A stretch of DNA of 64,000 nt from an uncultured Trichormus sp. (GTDB taxonomy: Bacteria > Cyanobacteriota > Cyanobacteriia > Cyanobacteriales > Nostocaceae): the NCBI GenBank assembly GCA_936914905.1, contig CAKZGI010000286.1, positions 1 to 64,000 of the forward strand. The letters run 5' to 3'. This document shows, piece by piece, positions 25,916 through 44,861 of the stretch (position 1 is the first letter of the stretch; every line of letters starts with the position of its first letter). A program made the translations under genes and the position numbers. The notes under the pieces are model-generated. The model saw nothing but the letters and a program-made list of their open reading frames with translations, ran no database searches and was not told the DNA's origin.

Positions 25916-26682
25916 TTCCTGAGTATTCGAATGGAAAAAACAGCGGTAATGCTAAACCCCGCGATAATTCTCTCATCTATTCAATAGAGTCCTTATTACC
26001 CGATCAGGGCGCGTCAAACTCAATCTTTTTAGCTAGTATTAATGATTTTTCAAATTGGTCTAGACTGTCGAGTTTGTGGCCATTATTATACGGTACTAGC
26101 TGCTGTTTTATTGAGTTTGCTTCACTAATAGGTTCGCGATTCGACTTCGACCGATACGGCTTAGTACCTAGATCCAGCCCCAGACAGGCTGACCTCATCG
26201 TAACAGCCGGTACGGTAACTATGAAAATGGCTCCGTCTCTGGTCAGATTATATGAACAGATGCCTGAACCAAAATATGTAATTGCTATGGGAGCTTGCAC
26301 AATCACAGGAGGTATGTTTAGTACAGATTCCTACAGCACTGTTCGCGGAGTAGATAAATTAATTCCTGTGGATATTTATTTGCCAGGTTGTCCACCTAGA
26401 CCCGAAGCAATAATTGATGCTGTGACGAAACTTCGGAAAAAAGTGGCTCGAGAACATAACTATAGAAGAGACAAAGATCGAACATCTATTTCTAACCGAA
26501 AAAAGTACTTTGGTATGAATCATCAACTACATTTAGTACCCAGCATCCATACTGGCGAGTACAACCAACGGATAGATGATCGGGGTAAAGAGTCCTCGTT
26601 AGATGCTTTTTTGGTCTCGGTAGATTCAATAAAATTAAAGGGTCAGCTTTTGGAAGAATCAATATCGGAAACTGGTGATTAG
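25906..26682 (+). CDS. ndhK: NAD(P)H dehydrogenase subunit K (ACG start)
   Basis: PSST-like subunit of the NDH complex, ligating the terminal N2 iron-sulfur cluster. The vicinal Cys pair is in [10 protein letters not shown], with further ligands in [11 protein letters not shown] and [10 protein letters not shown]. An ATG seven codons upstream is possible, but ACG at 25906 gives (M)[10 protein letters not shown], which resembles the usual MVLTPEYSDNK start, so the edited ACG is preferred (258 residues). It overlaps the ndhC end by 10 bases, as in many plastids. Confidence 0.93.
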   Translation, partial: TVSIPEYSNGKNSGNAKPRDNSLIYSIESLLPDQGASNSIFLASINDFSNWSRLSSLWPLLYGTSCCFIEFASLIGSRFDFDRYGLVPRSSPRQADLIVTAGTVTMKMAPSLVRLYEQMPEPKYVIAMGACTITGGMFSTDSYSTVRGVDKLIPVDIYLPGCPPRPEAIIDAVTKLRKKVAREHNYRRDKDRTSISNRKKYFGMNHQLHLVPSIHTGEYNQRIDDRGKESSLDAFLVSVDSIKLKGQLLEESISETGD

Positions 26683-26726
26683 ATAGATCTTCAGGGTGCA
26701 GAAACAGAAGAGAGGTTTTAATCGAT

Positions 26727-27242
26727 ATGAATATAATTGAGAATAACAAATTTGATACCAAGACGACGCAGGGTCGATTATCTGCTTGGTTGACTAAAAA
26801 CGGGTTTGCTCACAGACCATTAGGTTATGATTACAGAGGTGTCGAAACTTTGCAGGTTAAAGCTGAAGAGTGGCTGTCAATAGCTGTTGCTTCATACATT
26901 TTTGGTTTTAACTATCTACGTTCCCAATGTGCATATGATGCGACACCGGGGGGGCCCTTAGTTAGCGTGTATCACCTCACGCAGATGCAAGACGAGGCGG
27001 ATCAACCCGAGGAGGTTTGTATAAAAATCTTTGTTCCAAGGGAAAACCCTATAATTCCTTCGGTTTTTTGGGTTTGGAAAAGTTCTGATTTTCAGGAACG
27101 AGAATCTTATGACATGTTAGGAATAATCTATCAGGGTCATCCACGTCTTAGGCGTATACTGATGCCTGAGAGTTGGATCGGCTGGCCTTTGCGCAAAGAC
27201 TACGTTGTACCCAATTTTTTTGAGTTGCAGGATGCATATTAG
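26727..27242 (+). CDS. ndhJ: NAD(P)H dehydrogenase subunit J
   Basis: 30-kDa-like peripheral arm subunit of the NDH complex, 171 residues, ATG start. The conserved C-terminal motif region reads [18 protein letters not shown], then [23 protein letters not shown]. Third gene of ndhC-K-J. No internal stop. Confidence 0.97.
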   Translation: MNIIENNKFDTKTTQGRLSAWLTKNGFAHRPLGYDYRGVETLQVKAEEWLSIAVASYIFGFNYLRSQCAYDATPGGPLVSVYHLTQMQDEADQPEEVCIKIFVPRENPIIPSVFWVWKSSDFQERESYDMLGIIYQGHPRLRRILMPESWIGWPLRKDYVVPNFFELQDAY

Positions 27243-27484
27243 TTTACTTTACATATTAACGGGGGAAGAAAGCTAGTTCCTCCTAATGAATCATGAATCA
27301 TACCCGTACTTTTTTTACAGCTTTTTTTTGAACGGAAAAGTCCCGACACGACAATTTGCCAATTAATAAAAATACTTATCTGCCTAGATGGTTTCTAGTA
27401 CGACTAATCTTACCGATCGCCATATGTTAATCGGAGAGATACATTCGATGCTATCGCATCGAATTGTTCTCTCTGTTAATAACA

Positions 27485-27557
<73 letters not shown>

Positions 27558-27871
27558 CGAAAAAAAAATGCTCAAAAAACAGAAGAAAGATGTAGATCTT
27601 TTTCTGATTCATTTATTTCTTCTTGCTCGGTCGAACTAGTAGCATTAGCTATTTGCTTTGTGCGAGACTTCGTATGGTTTTCATTCAAATCAACCATTCA
27701 GACAGTCTTTTAGGCTTGCTGAATGGTTCATTTTAGATTTCTACCTAAAAAACAAAGTGAAATTTTTTTTTTTTCAGTCCGAAAGTACGGAATTTTCGGT
27801 AATCAATCGAGTTATGAGTGTATCACATGAGTCTCTATAGAAGATCTAGTTTTTTGTTTATACTGTCCCAT

Positions 27872-28495
27872 TGGGGATAGAGGGGCTCGAACCCTCACGG
27901 TTAAAAACCAACGGATTTTCTTTCTACCACGATTTGCATTGTTACGTTTGCCGAACGTGCAGAATTGGACTCTATCTTTATTCGCGAAAAATCTATCAAT
28001 TCTAATACTTGTTTGTCGAATTTTTTTGTTGAATGCAACAGCAAGTCGAGCAAAAAAAGATCGGCAGTAAGAAGAATAATAGGTCTTTTTTCTTCCAGAA
28101 ATTCTGGGAGGAAGATTGGTGCAATTCTAGACAGCGACTATGTATTACAACAAGGATCACGCCCGATATTCATCTAACCCAACCAACCATTTAGTCCTCT
28201 CGTTCGTTCCTTTGCTTCATCTCATCCGATCGATGATCGTAGTAGCCGGACACTCGTCTTCAGTTACTTCGACTGTAAAGATTGAAAGAGTGTTCGTTTG
28301 AATAGCTCCCGTCGAGTCTCTGTACCTATCTTGCTTTGCCGTCCAAAAGTCACTTAGCTGGAGTTAGATTTGGCTCAGGATTACCTGCGAAAGAATCCTG
28401 GGTTCCCCTGAATCTGGGAGCTGTCACTCGGTCCGTTTCCACACCCAGGCTCGATCCGATTGAGTCCGTAGCGTCTACCATTCCGCCATATCCCC
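27872..28495 (-). tRNA. trnL-UAA: tRNA-Leu with group I intron; genomic anticodon CAA in place of UAA
   Basis: Exon 1 is 28462-28495 (GGGGATATGGCGGAATGG, ending GGACTC) and exon 2 is 27872-27919 (AAAATCCGTTGG, ending CTATCCCC). The acceptor GGGGATA/TATCCCC pairs. The intron is inserted after anticodon position 34, as in all plastid trnL-UAA genes. The last exon 1 base is C rather than U, so the genomic anticodon is CAA. C-to-U editing would restore UAA and also the U-G pair normally used at a group I 5' splice site. Confidence 0.93.
27920..28461 (-). other. Group I intron of trnL
   Basis: 542 nt, beginning AATCGGATCGAGCCTGGG, close to the conserved AATTGGATTGAGCC start of plastid trnL introns. 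It interrupts the anticodon loop. No homing endonuclease frame is seen. Confidence 0.85.
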
Positions 28496-29055
28496 TACCC
28501 TTGGGCCCCAATAGACTGAAAAAAAAAAAATAGACGAATTCTTTCCCCCCTATCCGGATCATAGATCCTTTGTATCTGAAGGATCTAAGCGAAGAATAGA
28601 CGGAAGTTTTATTTGATTATGCTTCGTTATCTCTTATCTAAGTAGTTAAACCTTCAGTTTCTTTTTTTTATAGAATTTTCCTGGCATAGACTCACCTAAC
28701 ATCATGATTATACATCAATGTACCAATTTAGGCAATACTATAATATTTCAATCCATCCTTTTTGGGTTTTTGTTAAAATTTATATGAACAGTATACTATA
28801 GAAAACTCAGCCAATGATCCGATATTGATCTTTCGCCTGTCTTCCAGAACTCTACTTCTTTTCCATCCACAAAAATTGTTATCATTTTGTGGGTGAAGGC
28901 TCTCATCATTCATATGTTATGGTTGTCACAAAAACGAATCCTTAATGAAATTGGATGGGTACTGTTCCAGAATTAATTGTGTGTGGGAGTTGCATGCCAA
29001 ATCCCGACTGAGGTTTTCTTTTTCAATATGAAAAGTTCACAGAAAAGGAGTTTTT
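28496..29055. other. trnL-rps4 spacer; trnT-UGU not found
   Basis: 560 bases where many land plants carry trnT-UGU. I find no complete cloverleaf on either strand. A hairpin CCACAAAA ... TTTTGTGG is near 28868-28893. Otherwise nothing is recognised. Confidence 0.6.
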
Positions 29056-29685
29056 ACGTCTCGTTACCGAGGACCTCGTTTTAAAGTGATACGCCGTCTA
29101 AAGAGTTTGCCAGGACTTGCAGGCGAGGCTTCCAATCCGGGAGAAACTCGGATTGCTCCTGATCCCACATCCACCCCAAAGAAGATTTCTCAGTTTTGCG
29201 TGCGGTTGGAAGCTAAACAAAAATTACGTTATAACTACGGATTGACAGAACGTCAATTGCTCCGATATGTTCGTATAGCTAGGAAGACTAAGGGTTCCAC
29301 GGGGCAAGTACCATTGCAATTACTCGAAATGCGTTTAGACAATATTATTTATCACTTGGGTATGTCTCCGACCATTCCTGCAGCTAGACAACCGGTCAAT
29401 CACAGACACATCTTAGTCAATGATCGTATTGTGGATGTACCTAGTTACCGTTGCAAATCCAAAGATATAATTACTGTTCGGAATCGACCAACTTCTTTGA
29501 ATGGGGTAAAAAGAACCGGTATAATTGAGTCTTCTCGAGGGAGCCAAATACCAGATCACCTAACCTTTTCTCTCTCGGAGGACAACAGACCGAAGGGGTT
29601 GGTTAATAAAACCGCGACTCGAGAATCTATCGACTTGAATATAAACGAATTGTCAGTTGTCGAATACTATTCTCGCAAAGCTTAA
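29056..29685 (+). CDS. rps4: Ribosomal protein S4 (ACG start)
   Basis: Primary 16S-rRNA-binding small-subunit protein, 209 residues with the start at ACG (29056-29058), reading (M)[20 protein letters not shown]. The S4 RNA-binding domain is intact ([40 protein letters not shown]). The next in-frame candidates downstream would remove the invariant SRYRGPR block. GAAAAGGAG lies upstream. Confidence 0.96.
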   Translation, partial: TSRYRGPRFKVIRRLKSLPGLAGEASNPGETRIAPDPTSTPKKISQFCVRLEAKQKLRYNYGLTERQLLRYVRIARKTKGSTGQVPLQLLEMRLDNIIYHLGMSPTIPAARQPVNHRHILVNDRIVDVPSYRCKSKDIITVRNRPTSLNGVKRTGIIESSRGSQIPDHLTFSLSEDNRPKGLVNKTATRESIDLNINELSVVEYYSRKA

Positions 29686-30089
29686 ACCTAAGTGAGTTCC
29701 TTATACTTATTAAATAAATAACTTTTTAAGTAAATCAGATTGTTTGAGAATCCTTATAATTCTCAAGCGATCTGTTTGAGATAGAAACCAACAAAGACTA
29801 ATCTTTCGTTACAAAAACCTGTTTCAAATCTCGTACTTCGTACTTTAACAGCTGAGTTTTTCAACAGATCGAACCGACATGTCATTAAATATTCTGGACT
29901 AGGCTACTTAACTTAAAGATTTCCAATAATGAGCAATTCTACTATCAAGGACCATTCCTATTTCCAACCTATCAGTCTTCCCGTTCCGGTGATTGGGAAG
30001 GCTTTAGTTATCAGTTAATAGTAAGTTGATTGTAGGTGTAATACCGCAACGAAGAAGACGTGGAAAGAGAAGAAAGGTTTCAAAAGAAA
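29686..30089. other. rps4-trnS(GGA) spacer
   Basis: 404 bases between the convergent rps4 and trnS-GGA. Just after rps4, near 29739-29782, an inverted repeat (AATCAGATTGTTTGAGAATCC ... TCTCAAGCGATCTGTTTGAG-like, imperfect) could form its 3' end. No gene is seen. Confidence 0.4.
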
Positions 30090-30175
30090 GGAAGGAGAGG
30101 GATTCGAACCCTCGGTAAACGGCAGTCTACTTAGCATTTCCGGTGCTACACCTTAAACCCCTCGGTCACCCTTCC
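30089..30175 (-). tRNA. trnS-GGA: tRNA-Ser (GGA)
   Basis: Class II cloverleaf with a long variable arm on minus. 5' GGAAGGGTGACCGAGG, anticodon GGA in the segment GCACCGGAAATGC, T-arm CGAGGGTTCGAATCCCTC. It sits between rps4 and ycf3 as usual. Confidence 0.95.
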
Positions 30176-30636
30176 TTTAGGTTTGATTTATCAGATACTC
30201 TCACGCATTCTAGAGATTTAGGTAGCGAAGTGGCAAGCTGATGGTCCATAACAATCAGTGTAGTGTTTTTTTTTCACATAGATCTAGCACTGACCTACTT
30301 AATATTAATGAGATATTGGTGATATCTGAAATTGGCAAAAAAAAAAAATATATATATATATATATATTCGACTTATTCAAAATTTTCTTGGTCACTATTA
30401 AAAAATTAAAGAGACTTTGAATCAACCTATTCCATTGCATTTTCATGTTTGATTGAAAATTAAAGCCGATAAACTAAACGATGTGCGGCGTACTTTATCG
30501 CATCATTGGTTTCCCGTAATCGCATCATTGGTTTCCCGTATCGCCAAACGCCAAAAGCAGCATTGTTTTATTAATAATCCCCATTAATACAATAATAAGT
30601 GGAGTGTCAGAGAAAAACAAAAAATTGGAATTGATT
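30176..30636. other. trnS(GGA)-ycf3 spacer with microsatellite and tandem repeat
   Basis: 461 bases. An A run followed by a TA microsatellite is at about 30337-30368, and two exact 22-bp tandem copies are at 30497-30540. No gene is seen. The ycf3 promoter is presumably in its distal part. Confidence 0.6.
30497..30540. repeat. Exact 22-bp tandem duplication
   Basis: Two identical consecutive copies (30497-30518, 30519-30540) with the unit starting ATCGCATCATTGG. It looks like a recent slippage duplication. Confidence 0.95.
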
Positions 30637-32530
30637 ATGCCCAGATCTCAGAGAAATGACAATTCTATTGATAAGACTTCCACAATTATAGCAGATATTT
30701 TGTTACAACTATTACCGACCACTGAGAGAGAGAGGAAAGCTTCTACATATCATAGGGATGGTGCGATTCGATAGGGTAAATCGGCTCTAATCTAGTAGAC
30801 GGTAATCCCAATAGACCCACCTTTTGTGAAGGTGTTTTTCGATTCATGAATAAGTCCTTCGGTCGTGTATCCACGATTTGCGCAGCCTCGAAAACTACAG
30901 CCATACGTACTAATAGGTCTTAGTAACAAGCGGAAGGCTGAGCCTACGAAATGATATGCTACGCATGATTTCGCAGGTGGGCGTGGGGGGAGGACACTAC
31001 GCGTAGGAATTGACATCACAAAGACTTCGTTAATCTAGTTTTGGTTTCACCACGTATTAAACTTCTTTGACAACTCTAGAATCGTGGTCGACTGTGATTG
31101 GGATGACAGACACCCATCCCGTTTGTGTTTTGGATACCCATAGAATCATCGGAGATTGTCGAAGCGAATAATCCCCGTAATATGAAAAAAAGGGGTTGGG
31201 AACGAAGAAATTGTAAAGGGTTTTCGTAAGTAACATATTGTAATTTTGTAGTTGCTTGCCTCAATTGGAAATTTTTTACAAGAAGGATGGTTAGGTGCGA
31301 ATTCTACAACACACTAACCCCCGCTCAATTACAGGTTAGGGGTAGGAATAATAATAAATTATTTCGAACGTTACTACCCCCAGTGCATCGGGCGGGAGGA
31401 GCCGTACGAGATGGAAATCTCACGTACGGTTTTGGAACGGGGCTTATTCGTATTAGCAACCGTAACGGATGTCGGCGCAATCCGAAGGAGAATATGCAGA
31501 AGCTTCATAAAACTACTACAAAGCTATGCGTTTAGAGATTGATTCTTACGATCGGAGTTACATACCTCATAATATAGGTCCTATTCATACTAGTAACGGT
31601 AAACATGCAAAAGCATTGGAATACTACTTCCAAGCATTGGAGCGGAATTCGTTTCTGCCACAAGCTCTTAATAACATGGCTGTGATCTGTCACTACGTGC
31701 GATTATCTATACCTTGGGATCTTTTGGCTCGTAGCCATTCAACCAACGAAAAAGGTATCCCACAAGTATACTTCTTTCTGATCAATCTGAACGAGAGTTG
31801 TTGCAAGCTGTGGGAATAAGCTCTACCCCCTCCAGATTAACCCAAGTTTGTTTGAGAGAACGGTGTAACCTAAAGATCCCATGGGTAATCGATTGAATCG
31901 AAGGATATAGCACCGTAAAGATTCATCATTGAAAATATGGGTCGATACAATGAGTTTGGTCTAACCAAGAAGTTACACAATCTGTCTCTGTAGCAGGGTC
32001 GATTGGAGGTTTAGGGGTAACGGACCACGGTGTAGTATCAAATCCCAAAGGACCAATCTATCTGAATGGATCCATTTTTAGAAGGGATAGGATAATTAGC
32101 TTTAGAAGAAGAGGGCTGTAGAAATAAATAGAGAAGCTTTTTTCTTTCTTGACTGGGAGTATGGAAAATACTATATCCGGAAAGAGGTAGAGTTGGAAAC
32201 CCCCATTGATGACTACTCCCGACTCTTCGACGAATTGGAAATAGGTTTACTATTTTCCCGATGGGAGTTGTTAGTAAGAAGGTAGTTGTTCGAGCCGTAT
32301 GAGGTAGGAAACTCTCAAGTTCGGTTCTGAGGGAGGAAGTCGCAAAAAGACCTATCCATCCTGACCGAGGGGAACAAGCCATTCAGGAGGGAGACTCAGA
32401 AAATTCAGAAGCTTGGTTCAATCAAGCCGCTGATTATCGGAGACAAGCAGTAGCACTTTCCCCTGGTAATTACATTGAAGCACAGAATCGGTTGAAGATT
32501 ACTGGACGTTCTTCTCCATTCAGTAAGTGA
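30637..32530 (+). CDS. ycf3: Photosystem I assembly protein Ycf3 (two introns), with in-frame TAA
   Basis: TPR-repeat chaperone for photosystem I assembly (Pafl). Exons are 30637-30760 (124 nt), 31467-31696 (230 nt) and 32366-32530 (165 nt), giving 172 residues. TPR segments include [12 protein letters not shown][10 protein letters not shown], [20 protein letters not shown] and [20 protein letters not shown]. Codon 31508-31510 is TAA where Gln is usual (EALQNYYEA), implying U-to-C editing. Both exon junctions carry the group II signals GTGCG. It lies upstream of psaA, whose product it helps assemble. Confidence 0.94.
30761..31466 (+). other. Group II intron 1 of ycf3
   Basis: 706 nt, 5' GTGCGATTCG, 3' AAC. 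A clear domain V hairpin is at about 31398-31436 (GAGCCGTACGAGATGGAAAT, then CTCACGTACGGTTT). Confidence 0.92.
31697..32365 (+). other. Group II intron 2 of ycf3
   Basis: 669 nt, 5' GTGCGATTAT, 3' GAC. Domain V is at about 32290-32332 (CGAGCCGTATGAGGTAGGAA, then CTCTCAAGTTCGG). Confidence 0.92.
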
Positions 32531-35112
<2,582 letters not shown>

Positions 35113-35119
35113 TGGCTAG

Positions 35120-37342
<2,223 letters not shown>

Positions 37343-37633
37343 TCGATGAACTTTTCAATCTACCTTCTTTCTAATCAACAAACAGAGTTTTTCTGCTTTG
37401 AGCTTACCCGTGCTACTATTATCTCGCTCGGGCTAATCGCAAGATCAGTCGGATTACAAGTTGACTCATGAAAAGAGAAAAGGAAAAAACCTATATATAT
37501 ATATATGTATATAGGTTTTTTCCTTTTCTCTACCCACACGTCGAGGGCAAGTAAATATTTCCATAACAGATCTGATCCGTTTTCTTTTATCTTTAGAATA
37601 GTATCACAATCCCATTCAATTGACTTTTGAATT
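37343..37633. other. psaB-rps14 spacer with hairpin
   Basis: 291 bases dominated by the inverted repeat at 37475-37530. No gene is seen. Confidence 0.55.
37475..37530. repeat. Perfect 23-bp inverted repeat between psaB and rps14
   Basis: The arms 37475-37497 and 37508-37530 (GAGAAAAGGAAAAAACC plus TATATA) are separated by a 10-nt AT loop. Within the psaA-psaB-rps14 transcript it would form a strong stem, possibly an RNA processing or stabilising site. Confidence 0.9.
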
Positions 37634-37936
37634 ATGGCAAGAAAGAGTCTTATTGAGAAGGAGAAAAACAAAAAGAAATTAGTAAAAGAATATGATCCTA
37701 TTCGTCAATCTTTGAAACGACAGATCAGGATGAGTTCATCAATCCAGGAAAAGATAGAATTTTTTAAGGAGCTCCAATCTTTGCCGCGTAATAGTGCGCC
37801 TACTCGTCTCCGTAACCGATGTTCCTTAACCGGACGACCTAGATCTAATTATAGAGACTTTGGTTTATCCAGACATGTATCTCGCGAAATGGCACATACC
37901 TGTTTGTTGCCTGGGGTAAAAAAATCAAGTTGGTAA
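37634..37936 (+). CDS. rps14: Ribosomal protein S14
   Basis: Small-subunit protein S14, 100 residues, ATG start. Reads [20 protein letters not shown], then [20 protein letters not shown] and [17 protein letters not shown]. Last gene of the psaA-psaB-rps14 operon. Confidence 0.98.
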   Translation: MARKSLIEKEKNKKKLVKEYDPIRQSLKRQIRMSSSIQEKIEFFKELQSLPRNSAPTRLRNRCSLTGRPRSNYRDFGLSRHVSREMAHTCLLPGVKKSSW

Positions 37937-38062
37937 ATGAAGAGGGACTCTATTTATAAAGTAAAAAAAGTACGATTCATCTAGCTTACATAGTTCTTTC
38001 TTTTTTCATATTCAATGTAATTATTAAAGAATGTATAATAATTACATCGAAGGTATCGGTTA

Positions 38063-38136
38063 CGCGGGGTAGAGCAGCTTGGTAGCTCGCAAGGCTCATA
38101 ACCTTGAGGTCACAGGTTCAAATCCTGTCTCCGCAA
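38063..38136 (+). tRNA. trnfM-CAU: Initiator tRNA-Met (CAU)
   Basis: Starts CGCGGGGTAGAGCAGCTTGG, with anticodon CAT in CTCATAA and T-arm CAGGTTCAAATCCTG. The D-arm and the C1 start are typical of initiator tRNA. Follows rps14 as usual. Confidence 0.96.
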
Positions 38137-38705
38137 AGGAAATCACCGATTCTTTCTCTGCTGTTGATGCAATAGGTGACGCCCCCCGAGCTTATGCTAA
38201 AAGTTTTGCTAATCTCCAAGTCTCATAGAGACCTAGAAAAAAAAAAGTTCTATATATAGTTCTATAGATAGATATATCTATCTATATATAGAAAGATAGA
38301 TAGAACTATTTACATAATTTCTCAAGCTATAGCTACTTTGTTTCACGCAAAAAAGGAAATAGTAATTCAATCAATTAGAGTGTCCCTCTATTGACAATAT
38401 TGGGCGCGGATGTAGACGCACAAGGTCTAAACTCGAATGACAATAGAATAGAAGATACTAAAAAAAAATTTCGTTACTCAGTCCCAAAAGAGCTATTTTT
38501 TTTTGCTTTTTTGCTTGGTTCCGATAAAAGAAACAAAGGACAGAACTTATTTTTAGTTTATTCCTACTCGTCTTACATACGATACGTTACGTATGTCTCC
38601 ACCCATAGACAAAAAAAAGATATCTATCTATCTATATCTATCTATATCTATATATGCCTATATATATATATATGTATAGATATACATATATATAATTTTA
38701 GCTAA
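38137..38705. other. trnfM-trnT spacer, rich in AT palindromes (rearrangement junction)
   Basis: 569 bases. It holds a cluster of overlapping palindromes around 38237-38311 (units like CTATATATAG and AGATAGATATATCTATCT) and a long (TCTA/TA)n tract at about 38620-38695. In seed plants trnfM is followed by trnG-GCC, so this spacer is one edge of the fern psbD-block inversion. Confidence 0.65.
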
Positions 38706-38777
38706 GCCCCTTTAACTCAGTGGTAGAGTACCGCCATGGTAAGGCGTAAGTCATCGGTTCAAATCCGATAAGGGGCT
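38706..38777 (+). tRNA. trnT-GGU: tRNA-Thr (GGU)
   Basis: Acceptor GCCCCTT/AAGGGGC, anticodon GGT in the loop ATGGTAA, T-arm CGGTTCAAATCCG. It lies next to psbD but on the far side of the inverted block compared with seed plants. Confidence 0.95.
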
Positions 38778-42802
<4,025 letters not shown>

Positions 42803-43444
42803 ATATTCAAATGCGGTAAAAGAAAATAGTTAAAACTATGACAAGAAGGAAAATATTCTTCCTCTACTGGTAGTAAGTTGATATGGACTTGATTAATGTA
42901 CATTCTCGTCGGCACATCTGCGGCTCATTAAATCCAAGTAGATTTCTATTGTCTATCCATCTATTGGGATGGGTAGACACCAATCAATAAACAGGCTAGC
43001 TGGCTTAACGGTACGGGTAACCCAAAAAGAGTAAACTAGAGTAGGTTTTTGTGCTGTAATCGATGTCTATCTGTAAAAAAAAAAGGACGGTTTTTTCTTA
43101 GGAGCTACTTTTCTTTTTAGGTAAACTGTCAAAGTGGGGGCGGTCGGTTGCTATAACTCTATAACTCGAAATCAAATGTTCTGGTGAAGCGGTGGATAGA
43201 ATTAGCATTAACCCAAATTAATCGTACTTGAATTGGTGTTTCGACCTATAATATCATAGGTCATAGGCAAAGAATCCTTCTTCAGGGTACTGGTGCAAAA
43301 TCGGCATCTTTCTTCACTGACTAAAGCATCAGATATCTTCGACTTCTTTTTTTCTAAAATCCGTTTGTTAGACATCATTCACATACCTTATGATACTGAC
43401 GTCTCTCACTCTTATTATAGCTTAATGTTCGATATCGAACTGTA
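42803..43444. other. psbC-trnS(UGA) spacer
   Basis: 642 bases with an A run near 43076-43084. No gene is recognised; psbC and trnS-UGA converge here. Confidence 0.5.
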
Positions 43445-43532
43445 GGAGAGAGAGGGATTCGAACCCTCGATGGTGTTTCGGCACCATGCCAGTTTTCAAG
43501 ACTGGAGCCATAAACCACTCGACCATCTCTCC
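43445..43532 (-). tRNA. trnS-UGA: tRNA-Ser (UGA)
   Basis: Class II cloverleaf on minus: 5' GGAGAGATGGTCGAGTGG, anticodon TGA in the segment CAGTCTTGAAAACTG, a long variable arm, T-arm GAGGGTTCGAATCCCTC. It lies between psbC and psbZ as in other plastids. Confidence 0.95.
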
Positions 43533-43899
43533 TAGATACATAGATTTCTCCTCTAACAATCAGAAGTATCCATAACCTACCAAGAAGGTAGATATAATCT
43601 CTTAACGTCAATACATAAGTATTGTATCGAAAATCACCTATAGTATGGAAGATATGAGATGGATTTTTTTGTAAGATTAGTTGTAGAGTTTTGTGGATGA
43701 TTGTTCCTAATTGATTGGCTAAATTTTACACCGTCATTTGAGGAGTCATCGATAGATTGAGTTATGTCAAAATATAGAGTACCAGAAGGTTTTTAATTAT
43801 CCCCCCCGCTTGATCATGCTGGTACAATCAGAATATTATCCAATGAGGATGATTGGATGGTACAAACAACTCATTTTTTATACCCAGGGAATTAGAATT
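43533..43899. other. trnS(UGA)-psbZ spacer
   Basis: 367 bases, divergent trnS and psbZ. In-frame codons before the psbZ ACG exist but are not conserved. No other gene is seen. Confidence 0.5.
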
Positions 43900-44091
43900 A
43901 CGACTATAGTTTTTCAATTGGCATTATTTGCACTAATCACCATATCATTCCTACTAATTGTTAGTGTACCTGTTGCGCTCGCGTCCCCTGACGGTTGGTC
44001 CAGCAATAAAAATTTTGTATTTTCGGGGGCTTCGTTATGGATCGGATTAGTTTTCTTAGTAGGTATACCCAATTCCTTTATTTCCCAATGA
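43900..44091 (+). CDS. psbZ: Photosystem II subunit PsbZ (ACG start)
   Basis: Two-helix photosystem II subunit (formerly Ycf9). The ACG at 43900-43902 begins (M)[18 protein letters not shown], matching the family's MTLAFQLAVFALI. Continues [20 protein letters not shown] and ends IPNSFISQ. The family usually has 62 residues ending LIS; here the last codon before TGA is CAA, so the 63rd residue could be removed by C-to-U editing to UAA, or simply kept. Confidence 0.92.
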   Translation, partial: TTIVFQLALFALITISFLLIVSVPVALASPDGWSSNKNFVFSGASLWIGLVFLVGIPNSFISQ

Positions 44092-44365
44092 TTCAGAATT
44101 TTAGTACTCCGGAACTTACTGTCGCGGGTATAGATAGAGACTTAAGAAATACATAAATAAAGTGAAGATATAATCTATCTTAAAAAAGGAGCTACGGAAT
44201 ATCTACTTCACCTGAATCTGTCTCGGGGGGAGAGGGCGGGTGGGTCCCCTCGCCCGCAACCCGACCGAGTGAAGGGGCTGATGAAGAAACCGAATTACTT
44301 ACAATATGAGGTTACTACACACTAAGCCTGTGATGCTGTGTACAATACAAGTGGTAGCAGAATTT

Positions 44366-44436
44366 GCGGATATAGTTGAATGGTAAAATATCTCCTTGCC
44401 AAGGAGATGACGCGGGTTCGATTCCCGCTATCCGCC
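44366..44436 (+). tRNA. trnG-GCC: tRNA-Gly (GCC)
   Basis: Acceptor GCGGATA/TATCCGC, anticodon GCC in the loop TTGCCAA, T-arm GCGGGTTCGATTCCCGC. Follows psbZ; the next gene is trnC rather than trnfM, reflecting the fern rearrangement. Confidence 0.95.
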
Positions 44437-44789
44437 AATAAAGTCACTGAGGAGAGGAGCCTCTTTCATACGTGGAGGAAATAATGCCTAAAATGTTGAA
44501 TCGCAAGAATCACTTACTTAGTTCTTTTGATAACCCGATTCCTTGTGCTTGTGTTTGTGTGATTAATTCTTTTTTGTTTGATTAAGTGAGCAAAAAAAAA
44601 AAAAGAACCATCCAGTCATTTATTTTTGATCGGTCACTCAGAAAAGTACAAAAATGAGCCACTTGCTAAAGCTCTCCCTGAGTAGTATACTTATCAGTTA
44701 GTAAACTACGAACTATAAGGTCTTCCGTATGGATGGAGAGAAGCTTAGCCTTTGATCAGATCAAGATCCACTATAGCTTGTTCGATAGA
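44437..44789. other. trnG-trnC spacer (rearrangement junction)
   Basis: 353 bases joining genes that are apart in seed plants. An A run is at 44587-44601. No gene is recognised. Confidence 0.55.
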
Positions 44790-44861
44790 GGCGATATAGT
44801 CAAGTGGTAAGACAGAGGATTGCAAATCCTTGATTCCCCAGTTCGAGTCTGGGTGTCGCCT
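44790..44861 (+). tRNA. trnC-GCA: tRNA-Cys (GCA)
   Basis: Acceptor GGCGATA/TGTCGCC, anticodon GCA in the loop TTGCAAA, T-arm CAGTTCGAGTCTG. It is adjacent to petN, as is usual, but the trnC-petN-psbM group is turned relative to rpoB. Confidence 0.95.

Noticed and set aside
25916-25987. Longer ndhC of 144 residues using the genomic frame
   Set aside because: The extra 24 residues overlap ndhK, are not conserved, and the CAA lies exactly where the 120-residue family ends.
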